Origin: Marsupella aquatica
Taxonomy: Eukaryota > Marchantiophyta
NCBI GenBank assembly: GCA_973895155.1
Contig: OZ316894.1
Coordinates: 16,926,001-16,990,000, forward strand
DNA: 64,000 nt
Reading direction: 5' to 3'
Shown here: positions 1 through 10,200 of the stretch, piece after piece
How positions within the stretch are numbered: position 1 is the stretch's first letter
Layout of the letters: each line of letters starts with the position of its first letter
Notes under the pieces: generated by a model
The model's database searches: none
The model's input: the letters and a program-made list of their open reading frames with translations, nothing else
Told to the model about the DNA's origin: nothing
Made by a program: the position numbers and the translations under genes

Positions 1-247
1 GATTAAAAATTCAAGGAAGGAACATTCTTAGAATCTTCTACTCAATGCGACACTACCCACTCTAAAAAGGAAGATCCTTGAAAAGTATGTCGGCTTTCAG
101 CCAGATTTGACACCTAGTCCGAAACCCCCCATTTGACAGAATCCGATGGTTATCCTCAGGTCCAGGGAGATCTAATGATCTTATTAAAGTTAGAAAAACT
201 AGATAATAACCTTATTAGAATCGTCTCCTCGATGCATCAAGGTGAGT

Positions 248-411
248 CGCCATTCTGAGATGGAATAACCCTTAAACAAATAAACTGGTGTGTACCTGTT
301 GTGTACCCTATGCGCAAAACGGTGACATTCGCCACTCTAAAAAGGAACAACCCTAAAATAAATATAACTGGTGTGTACCTGTTTTTGTACCCTATGTGCA
401 AAACATAGTTA
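248..411. repeat. 82-bp tandem duplication
   Basis: Two adjacent units, 248-329 and 330-411, share the order CGCCA-TCT, AACTGGTGTGTACCTG, GTACCCTATG-GCAAAAC. They are diverged by several substitutions. The flanks (1-247) hold related scraps such as CACTCTAAAAAGGAA and no gene. Confidence 0.75.
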
Positions 412-429
412 CACTGTAGTTTGGGACGC

Positions 430-580
430 CCTCCTCCTGTAGCGACGGGAGGGGAACGGGTTGGTTGGTAGGTGCGTACGTTTTCGATGTACATTTTCCA
501 AAGTCACCCAAGCCCAGCCCAGGCATTTCCAGCCCAGCCCAGCCCAGCCCAGCCCAGCCCGTTTGCGGCTGTCCTCTGCA

Positions 581-620
<40 letters not shown>

Positions 621-960
621 TCTATTGTTCGTTCTCTGCAGTACCGCTACGGGCAGCGGTGAAAAGGTGAGGAAGTAGTAGTAATAACTCGCTTGCTCAG
701 CAGCTGGCTGGCGGGCAGGGCTGGGCTGGCCGGCTGTTTGGCTTGTCGGCGTGCAAGCTGTCTTTCCAGCGCATCAGCTACCCCTGTGGACGAATTCTTT
801 CTTTCGTTCTTTGCGGGCTGGCGGGCTGGCGGGCTGGCCCAGTGATGGATGGAGGAACTACCGAACGAACGGACGAACCTGCATAGCACTCGAAACGACT
901 CGGGTCTGTAGGAGGCTGTCTGTACCGGTATTGTACGGGGAGTACCGGTAGCCTTCTCGT
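430..960. repeat. GC-rich island with microsatellites
   Basis: This island is richer in G+C than its AT-rich flanks. It contains an AGCCC pentamer run at about 510-560, a (CT)n run at 583-616, and a triple GGCGGGCT unit near 813-838. Such CT runs resemble the leaders of the real genes elsewhere in the window, so this could be a promoter or 5' UTR of a gene running off the left edge. No convincing coding exon is visible; the short ORFs here are products of the simple repeats. Confidence 0.6.
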
Positions 961-1203
961 CCCCAGATGGGTCTAACCACCATCCATACGGTACGTCAAT
1001 CCAGACAAGGGACCCAAAAATGCTTGTGTATAAGAAAAGGCAAATTTTCTAATTTAGCTATAGAATTTTTGATTACTTTACCATTAAAAATATTCTAATT
1101 CAATAGAGTCACTTTTTTTTTTCTGTATTTATAAAAATGTCACTGATTTATATATGGATAATAAATTTACCAAGGTAACTAAGAGAACTATATACAAAAA
1201 TTG

Positions 1204-1290
1204 TGACATTCTTGTAAATATAAAAAATAGTGACAATATTATAAATTTAAACATCTTTAGTGACAATATTATAAATTTAAACATCTTTAG
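1204..1290. repeat. 30-bp AT-rich tandem repeat
   Basis: Units 1231-1260 and 1261-1290 are identical, and a diverged third unit precedes them at 1204-1230. Each unit starts TGACAATATT. The surrounding 960-1377 is AT-rich and shows no gene. Confidence 0.85.
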
Positions 1291-1377
1291 TGACGATGTA
1301 TCTAAAAGCTATTTAGCTATATTAGAGTGTCTCAATTTTCTTTTGTTTCTTTTTTGATTGCTCTCAAATGAATTTTC

Positions 1378-1560
1378 TGGGGAAAAAGTGGCAAACACAA
1401 AAATGCTTGTCCACACACTCTTGACCCCTGAATAAAACTGGTAGTTTAGGGTAGGGTTTTTCCACAGACCTGAAGGTTTGAGATGTCCTAATATATCACA
1501 CCTTCCCTGGATTTGAGGATCCTCACTTTGACAGAATCCAATGGTTATACTCAAATCCTC
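1378..1560 (-). repeat. Dispersed repeat, copy 1
   Basis: Read on the minus strand, about 1378-1480 matches 51065-51165 on the plus strand: both contain GGAGAAAAACCC/GGAAAAACCC, then GTCAAGAGT, GACAAG-ATTTTTGTGT and GCCACTTTTT. Part of 1510-1560 (TTTGACAGAATCC-ATGGTTAT) also recurs near 133-155. This looks like an old interspersed element family with no coding capacity seen. The rest, to 1887, shows nothing. Confidence 0.6.
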
Positions 1561-1887
1561 AAGACTTCTCCATTTTTTCCCATTACATTTATTTCTTTCC
1601 TCTAAGGTGTCTGTTCCACAATCTCAGGAAAATTTACAGTTAATAGATCATGCAGGCAGCTATGGTTTAAACCGAACTGCACCTATAAAGATTATAAAGT
1701 GGATGTACAGGTTCAGAAATGGACTTCACAAAAGGTGGTGAGTGCTTTACGTTTTATTGGCAAGTGCTCCATCTTTTATGGTGAGACACTTTTCACCACA
1801 GCACATGTGGAGTAGCAAGGGAGAGAATGAGGCTTTTATATGGGCAGGTGTGATTTAAGTGTATCGTAATGTGCTGTTAAGAGGGCA

Positions 1888-2130
1888 TTGTGTGATATAA
1901 TGCCCCCACAAATGAGAGCTTCAATTCAACTTTTGAGGGACTACGATTGCCAATAATGCTTGGCAAACAAGACAGTAACACACTAAAATGCCCAAATAAT
2001 TTATTTTTTACACCTTTTAGTAAAAGTAGATGAGATGTTTCTGAAGAGGTGATCCAAATCTTGACAGGGACATTCTGCTCCAAGAATGAACTGAAAAATA
2101 CAAAGGGAAAAATTGCAAAGGGCATTAAGT
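1888..2130 (+). repeat. Dispersed repeat, copy 1 of a second family
   Basis: Shares an ordered set of blocks with 52380-52625: TATAATGCCCC/TATTATGCCCC, GAGCTTCA, TTTTGAGGG, AGTAAAAGTAGA, GTGATCC, ACAAAG-G and AAGGGCATTAA. Identity looks roughly two thirds by eye. No ORF of note. The stretch 2131-2672 holds GGGTTA-rich sequence and no gene. Confidence 0.6.
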
Positions 2131-2672
2131 TCAGAAGTTGTGTAGGGTAACCCATTGCCCCAAAGGGGGTTATGGGATGAAACCCCAAAAGCAGTGAGCC
2201 CGAGAGGGTTAGAGCCCATAACCCCCACGTGGCCAATCATGGGTTAACAAGCGTAACCCTCAAGTATAGTTATGCTCTATTTTTTCCCAAAGATTGCGCC
2301 TGAAATTGAATGACCGTCCAGGTGGGCTAGTAGGGGGCTCTGTAGGGGGGTCAGAATCTCATAACCCTTGGCCAGATTGGCAGCTGGTCATGAATCATAT
2401 ATAGTCACAGAATACAAAAGAGAACTTCACGACAGGTTTACACACACACAGGATCAGCATATTTTAAAGGAGAAGATGCTAGGCATATTCCTAGTTTGAA
2501 GGATAACTGTTAGATTCTGGCTAAGGGGGTCTGCGGCTAGGTGAAAAACTGGTTAATGGATTACAGAAAACCTACCAGTTTTTTGCAAGAAGTAGTGAAG
2601 ACTATTCAAAAAGGTGTGGAACCTACCAAATTTTGCCACTAATCAAACGCTGGCCAGGATGATCCTCCTCAT

Positions 2673-2992
2673 TTGTCATAATTCTTGGACAGCCTTTTGC
2701 AACTCAGATGCACTGCACCAAACCTTGTTTCTGCCCACATAATAAATATTACACCAATGAGAGAAATGTGGCAACAAAACTAGGTAGCTTAGAAAGTGGT
2801 GCTTAAACTTGGCAGAGTTTACCAAGTGTAGGTTGTCATAATGCTTGAACAGCCATTTGCAACTCAGATAGACTGCACCAAACCTTGTTTCTGCTCACAT
2901 TGTAAATATTACACCAAAGAGAGAAATATGGCAACAAAACTAGATGGTTTAGAAAGTGGCGCTTAAACTTGGCAGAGTCCAACAAGTGTAGG
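2673..2992. repeat. 160-bp tandem duplication
   Basis: Units 2673-2832 and 2833-2992 are alike along their full length (TTGTCATAAT, GACTGCACCAAACC or GCACTGCACCAAACC, TATTACACCAA, GGCAACAAAACTAG, CTTAAACTTGGCAGAGT). They differ at scattered single bases. The flank 2993-3420 has no recognisable gene. Confidence 0.85.
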
Positions 2993-3419
2993 AATATAGA
3001 GTCAACGTAAGCTAAATCAAGAGTGACTGGACCAATTTGCCCTCTAGATTAACTTTCCCTTACATCTCAGTGCCCAAGACAGGTTGAAGGTTGTTATCTC
3101 TCTTGTGGTTTGCAGATCCTCCTATTCCCCCAAAGTATGTGAATGGCCTAAGTTCTCAGAACCTGATTCCACCCCAAAGTTCTCTAAACCCTCCCTTCAT
3201 GTTATTGTGTCATGACCATAGAAAGGGGGTCCAGAAGTAAATTGCAACTTACTTCCAGGGTCTGGTTGAGTTGGCAATGTTCATTTGGTTCATGTCCCTC
3301 ACAACAGGTTTTTGTCTATCTAGAAGGAACCTCAATTAAAACCATGACATCTCATTTTCACAAGAACAACAATTTTGTAACCCTTTGTGGAATGCAAGGT
3401 ACTGAGCTACGGTACTCAA

Positions 3420-4838
3420 AGTAATAGATCACTAACAAATCTTTTCTTGGTAGCTATGAGCTATAGAGCTTTGTAGACACATAACCGTTAATAAAGCTTT
3501 GTCTTCCTGTGTACATAACCGACCTTGAGACGGACCATGTAACTATTGAGCAAGTGTATGTTTGAAGTGTTTTTTCTGATTTGATTTCTCCCCAGAATGG
3601 TATTAGAGCTCAGGTTTTTTCAGCTGATTAGGAATTCCATAGGATTGCTTCAAGCGAAGCGAACAACATATGTTTTCCTCGTCAAAGCGAAGCTATTGGA
3701 AGGAGATCAGACTCAATCTTTTCACAAGTGTGAACCACACAACCAAAGGATCATTTTAGTAAAGCAATGATGGCCTGAGGTCAAAAATGGAAACAATTAC
3801 AAGTGACAATTTTAATTTGAGTTACTGGACAAGACATAAGTTCAATTTTTTAGATTAGTCTTTTTGATTGTTCTTTCGGGACGTGAAACTAAGATACACT
3901 TGAGCGTCCTCTTTATCTGGACGTTTTGATATCAACATCGTTGAATTTCATCGAGAAGAAATCTCAATTTCAATTCTTGTTTTTGAGCTTGGAATTTTGG
4001 CTATGGCGGATAAGTTAATATAAGTCATTTTTACCTAATTATTTCTCCCTCACTTCTTCACCATTTTGAGAGTTTTTTATATTGATCTTGATGCCCTTAA
4101 AGTATAGTATATGAATTTGTAATCAAATTTAGATTTTGTCAAGAATTGAGATGTGAATTTGAGTGAATACGCCGAGGGGTACATTCTGCCGCGAGTAGTC
4201 GCGACTTGCGCGGGTGCGCGAGGAGGTTGAAAATGTCAAGGGAGGCCTTTTAGGGCTCGATAGGGTTTGGCAGGGGGAAGTGCCCCCTGCAAATTTCCCC
4301 CACAAGGCTTGTACAAGGGCGAACAAAATTTCTCAAAAAGATTCTTTTTCAGAGGCTTCAATTTTTACCGAAGATCAAAGATTTTGAGTGGCAAACAAAT
4401 TGGATAAACTTCAACTTTTGGAGAGGTGTATTTTAGGAAGCTAGGCAAATATTGGTGTGTTCAATTTTGAAAACGTATACTAGTGAAATCTTTGGCATAA
4501 TAGATTCCCTCGAGGGGTATTTTGAGAGGGTATTTATTTCATTTTTTACCTCCTCCGGTCAAAGTAAAATTCTTGGCACTTGAGGGTCTATTTGACAAAC
4601 CGTTTCACACCCCACATCTGAGCATTTGACATTTAGTTATTGTCGAAAGACGACTCAACACTACATTTGGAATTCCAACAATGGCGACTACTAGGATTGG
4701 AGGTCAAAGGTTTGAGGTGGAAAATTTTGATGGTCGGATGGACTATACCATGTGGGAATGTAATGTGAGGGATGTGTTAGAATTTACTCTTAGGTCTAGA
4801 GTTACAATTGTACCACAGTTAGGGCTAACCTTAGTCAA
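3420..4838 (+). mobile_element. Truncated Ty1-copia retrotransposon (LTR end, PBS, gag start)
   Basis: A primer-binding-site-like string, TGGTATTAGAGCTC at about 3599-3612, is one base off the usual plant site complementary to initiator Met tRNA (TGGTATCAGAGC). The 180 bases before it, including AATAAAGCTTT, look like the R/U5 end of a 5' LTR, whose left edge I cannot place. An untranslated leader follows. At 4681 an ATG opens a frame whose first 35 or so codons resemble copia gag (FEVENFDGRMDYTMW, then VRDVLE). Homology then fades and the element is cut at 4839 by an inverted-repeat element. No protease, integrase or RT is present, so it is a dead fragment. Confidence 0.6.
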
Positions 4839-5980
4839 GGCATATGGGGTACATCGCAAGTGCCCACAGGTTGAACATATTTTTGAGTGTTATTCCTTCT
4901 ACATATCTAGTGTTACATGGCAAGTGCCCACAACTCCCATTTTTCATACAAGATAAACCCAATTGTTTTTTTATATTAGTACCTGGTGATCCTTCCCTTA
5001 ATCCAGCGCTACATGGCAAGTGCCTACAGGTTGAACTTATTTTTCATAAGTGATAAACCAATTGTTCTTTTTATATTGGTGAGTGTTGTTCCTTCTATAT
5101 ATCCGTCGATACATGGCAAGTGCCCACAGGTTGAACTTATTTTTTATGCGACAGTGATAAAACCCAATTGTTATTTGATATTAGTGTGTTGTACCTTCTA
5201 TATGTCCTGTGCTACATGGCAAATGCCCATAGGTTGAGGTTGTTTTTCATATGTGACAAACCCAATTGATCTTTCATATTAGTGAGTGTTGTTCCTTCTA
5301 CATATCCTACTGTGGCTTTTTGATGTGCATTTACCACAATGTATGCAGATGTGGCTCGATCCCACTATCACCCAGTGCCCACCCTGCAGGCCACAAAGTC
5401 AAGTGTGTGAGCCCCGTCTGCGGCTCGAATCACTGAACGCTTTTCCCAGCCAAGTCCCTGTGCACTCCCAGCATCCACAGCCCACCATGAGCCTGCACTT
5501 GCTCCAGGAGCTCCCCACAGCCACCTCCCCCCCACGCACCCTCTCATGCCATTGCAATTTCCGGATGCAGTCAAGGCATTGGTGCCCCTGTCCAACCCTA
5601 GTCTGCAGGAGTTGACATCCCAACCCAGCAGTGCCCCCCTTCCAAATCCCCAATCTTCCGCACCCCAACAAACTGAGCCCCCTCTCCTTCTCACTCCAGG
5701 AGGACCCTGCAATAAACTCACCCAACTTTGACCAGATGTCATGCCCGATGTCATGTTCCCAGCCCTGAGCCCCATCCCTACACCCTTGCCCAGATCAGTC
5801 TGTCAACTATCTTCAATCTATATGATGTGCTTAAGGCTAGGCCATCTGGATTGTGGAGGCTCAGGGCAGCTATATCACTTAGCAGTAGGCTCAGGGCCAA
5901 AAATATAAAAAAGTAATTGGGTTTATCATGTATGAAAAATAGGTTCAACCTGTGGGCACTTGCTATGTAGCCCATATGCC
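4839..5980. mobile_element. Inverted-repeat element with internal tandem array
   Basis: The left end begins GGCATATGGG and is followed by five diverged tandem units, each keyed on ACATGGCAAGTGCCCAC and AGGTTGAAC, starting near 4851, 4915, 5011, 5111 and 5214. The right end, 5911-5980, is the reverse complement of the same unit and closes with the same GGCATATGGG terminus. The middle, about 5313-5900, is G+C-richer and has an open frame rich in Pro, Ser and Gln, perhaps a captured gene fragment that I do not recognise. No target-site duplication or transposase is visible. It sits inside the copia fragment. Confidence 0.55.
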
Positions 5981-6154
5981 GAATGCTGTTTCTTTTTGAT
6001 GTGCTTAAGGCTCAGGGCAGCTAATCAAGGGCAGCTAATCACTTAGCAGGAGGCTCAGGGCAGCAAAATCACTTGGCAGGGCTGTGGACGGCTGGGCCAG
6101 GGAGCTACTTTAGGTTCACACAATTAGCTTGACAGGGGCCAGCCCCGTGTACTT

Positions 6155-6415
6155 GTTAACCATTGTATAACATTCAAATCTTTTAATTGTTAATCCTCAT
6201 GTAACATTCAAATCTTTAATTGACCATCGTTTTAACATTCAAATCTATAATAAAGTCCGGAGTCTTCTCTAATCTCAAACCCCTAGAATTCACACTTCAT
6301 ACATGGGCCCCTGAAAAACAAATTGTACTGAAGAGGTCTCCGCCTTCTCTAATCTCAAACCCCTAGAATTCATACTTCAACTATGGGTCTCTGACAGAAA
6401 ATCAAATACTATTGA
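6155..6415. repeat. Two short tandem repeats
   Basis: Three units of 31-34 bases sharing AACATTCAAATCT lie at about 6155-6250. A duplicated 80-bp unit sharing CTTCTCTAATCTCAAACCCC follows, with starts near 6264 and 6344. Related scraps of the preceding element occur at 5990-6070. Confidence 0.7.
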
Positions 6416-7211
6416 AGAGACGTCAGGGTTGATGAGCTATATCTGCTCAAAATGAGCAAAATCTGTTCAATTAGTCCATGAACAGAACGAACAACAGGAA
6501 TTGGCGGGTATTCCCTCACCATTGTAAACACAAAGCAGATTTGGTGGGGTAGGCTGGCATGCTTTCCCATGATCAACATCTTGCTCATGATCCCATGATA
6601 AACATCCGCATTCATCTTTTGTTATGGTGGAAACTCTTGTACAGACTCAGTCCTAGAACTTTTACTATAATGACAATGATCTACGCGTACCAAAATTTTC
6701 TGCTCTATCCCTGAGAGGTGCAATGATTCTATGGTTTTATTTACATTTCTATCGTTTTGACCCATGATGGACTGTCGCTGGGATAAGTGAGTTCTACCAA
6801 GGAATAAGGCCTACTATGAACAATGATGAGTTTAAAAATACAGAAGCAGGAAGGAGCTATATCACTATCCAAATAGCATCGGGGCAACCTGCACATATGT
6901 GCCGAACTGCAGGGCAAGAGCAACAAATCTCACTTTTCCCAGGGTTGTGGTCCTCCTAAATAACTCCCGTCTCCTAAAGAAGCTCCTACTTTCACTGTCC
7001 CTACAATGAACAAAACTTATCTGCCATCCTGCTACACGTCACGCAAGTTAGCTCCAACCCATATGCTTGCTGAGGCAGGACGGAATTCTACAAACAGTAG
7101 AAGTATGCTATGCGAACTGATCATCAGAGGCCCATTTGGTCATAGCATTTCAATCTAAGGGGTGGTCTTGTCCAGGAACATGGGCAGAAAGGCTCAAGCA
7201 CAGCTTTTCAA
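6416..7211 (-). other. 3' flank and probable 3' UTR of TRRAP
   Basis: No coding exon is seen. On the minus strand an AATAAA-like hexamer lies near 6736-6741, about 470 bases past the TRRAP stop, and could be the poly(A) signal. The short ORFs here have no family resemblance. Confidence 0.35.
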
Positions 7212-10200
7212 TTAGAACCAAGGATGCCATGTAGGATCCATCATGCACAGGCTTTTAGGTCGCAAAGCAGCTTCGACAAGCTCCGTCACTCCTCGTTGAA
7301 CTGATTGAGGCGGCTCCATTGAGTTCTCTTCCTGTTGGTGAGATCCACAGGAACGTGCAAATGTCCGTTATCTACCATGACATGCCATACATTCTCTTCA
7401 CAGACTTGTACATATGATCAAACTCTAATCACTGAAAAAGGTTGAACGACTTAATATGAACAAGTCAGCCATGAGAATCTACTGAGTACAAACATCTACT
7501 TGGTTCAATGTCAAGACGTATCATCACAGTACCACCTTTTCACCAACAATAGAGCAACCAGATTAGGTGTCCTTAAATTGCAAATATGTACCCCCAGAAA
7601 TTCAAGCAGCCCATCAAACCTTACCTCCTCTGGAAAACACTGGGGAGCAATTCCCTTGATTCGGTTCATGACCTGTTCCACGTTTGCAGTCACCTTCTGT
7701 TTCAGTTCAGCTGAGCTGATGCCACCTGCAGCAGGTCCATTTGGCATGCCTGGAGGTCTACGCCAAGACCACGATATGAGCTCGTCTCTAAAGAACATTG
7801 CCAGTTGATGTTGCATGTGCTGGTTCTGCAAACAAGCAATTTCACGAAGTTCAGATGGACATCAAAGATACGGGGATAGTAACAACTCACATTTGGATCA
7901 AACCTTTCCACTGCATGCAAGTAACGGTAAGTTTGTGTAGTCCTTTCACTACGGTCAGCTATTTTATAACAAAACAAAAGCTCTCTTGTGACAGCATTGG
8001 GATCCAGGTCCTTCAATCGCCAAATCTTTTGGTTGAAAGAGGATTTCTCACGACAGCACGATGTACCATTTATGGTCAGAAGAATTTACCTTGGATGAAA
8101 CAATGGCTTGAGCAGCAGCACACATTGAAGAGACAAAAAAACCTTCAACACCAAACGGAGTAAAAAATGTTTGCAGGTTTCTAGTGAGTCGGAAAGGGAC
8201 TGGTTCTGAGAACTCCACAATCCCATTCATGTCGTAAGCTGCGAATCCAACCAGAACCACAATTAAAAACAATTCCAGAGAACTGGAGAAATTTCATCAG
8301 CCTGAATTTGGTTGAGGGTTGCCAACCGTGGTTTGACCACGGCACTCATAATAAGGAAGTATTGAAGACTAAACTGTTCATGCGAATCCACCTGCAAATC
8401 GTAACACTCCAGTCTCAGTTCCACACGTTGGATGAATTCGAAGCACTCACCAGGATGAAAATCGTTTTGAAAAACTTTGCCAGTATTCTTAGCAAAGAGA
8501 ATCTTGTTGGGAGAACGGCCCCCTATTTGCAGCATGTAGGACATGAAGCCCGAGAGGGCCAACTGGACAGCAAACTGCTTCTTGAACGTCCATAAGTGAT
8601 TGGATGTCGGCAACGTCTTGTACATGTACTGAGAAAAGACATTCTCGCTGACAAAGCTGTTTGTGATTTCATTGTATGTATGCAACCGCAATTCAACAAT
8701 AGCATCATTGGAAAGCTGTGACGTTAAAGCCTGGTTTAATCTCTCCTTGAAGTGGGTGATGGGTAAATCTGCTTCTCGCCCATATCGTGCACAGTTTATC
8801 TCGTACACCTCCCCGAAAGTGCTGTACATTAGATCATCCTCTACCAGCCTCACCTGCAGTCACCATATTCAGTAGAGTCATTCCTCTTTTGTTTCAGGTT
8901 CTATTATCATTCCGACCAACTACACCGAGATCTACGTAGGCAAAGGAATGGATGAGCCAATATTGCCGGTTGTTTATCTGCTTCATTACCTAAAACTGTT
9001 GGTGAAACGAGACTCCAGTCATTGAAAACGACAAGACTCCAGTCATGCGGTTGACTTCAGATTCCCACAACATGCACCAAGTAAAATCAATCCGGGACGC
9101 TAAAATACAGAGACACAGAATCGACTCAGATAGCTAGATCATATCTTTGGTTGAGACATACCTGCGGCCAAACTGGGATGATGATGGGGGTATTGAAGGC
9201 TAAGAGGCGGCGGCGGGACTCTTTATGCTTCTCAAGGAGACGGTTAAGCACTCGAAAAAGTTGCACCATTCGTTCATCACTTCGTGCACTCGGAGTCAGA
9301 GAGGTTTGAACGAGAAAATGTCGTTGAGACCCATCACTACCAACCATAGTTAATCGACGATGGCTGCTACCATGGCGTCGAACAATTGGCACATCAGCTC
9401 CAATACGATCCAACTTCACTGTGTGGTCGGGTGCTACGTCCTGCAGTGATCATACACAGGTCAATGCAAATGACTGACAGATAGTGACTGCCTACCACTC
9501 CGAAGATTTCCTACAAATTGACGAACTGCAATTATTTTTCTGGCAATTCATTTTCTTTCCTGAAACTTACGGAATCTCTTCTCTTCTCTCATAGTATTAA
9601 TGTTATAAGCTAAATTGAAATTCTTACTACACTTCCGCTTGGCACGTTCTTATCTAATCATGAAAAGATACATGAGGAAGGAAGAGGGAGGAACACCTAA
9701 AGTAAACATGAATGATATATATAGTTTGCCATTGTAAGATTCATAAACAAAGCAGAGCGACAACTGTCCGCTGAATCCTCTTCCAGTCATACAGTACCTC
9801 ATCATTGAAGTACTGGCCAGGAACTTCGATGTCCAAAACATGGAATTCTCGCAACTGCCGACTCTCTTCCTCGAGCTTCAAGACTGCTGGAAGCCTGTCT
9901 TCAACATTACTCTGAAGTACACCCTTCCAGTGCTTGAGGCGCTCTGTCAATTCCGCAAGGGTGGCAGGAAAAGTTCCTGTGCTATCTGGATCAAGGTCTC
10001 GTTCAAAGTCTCTTTTGTACTCGTTCACAAAATCTACATGCTTGCTTACAGTATCAGTTGAAAAGCAAGCTCTGCAAACTCCAGAGAGCTCCTTTTTCAA
10101 AGATTGAGGAACTTCTGCCGTTGTCGCTGTTGGGTATTTGTAACAGCGATGCAACAACGCATGGACGACTGCCAAAAGCCTCTCTTCAGGAAGTGGGACA

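Noticed and set aside
461-678. Three overlapping plus-strand frames at the left edge
   Set aside because: They are translations of the AGCCC and CT microsatellites (Pro/Ala and Ser/Leu runs), not proteins.
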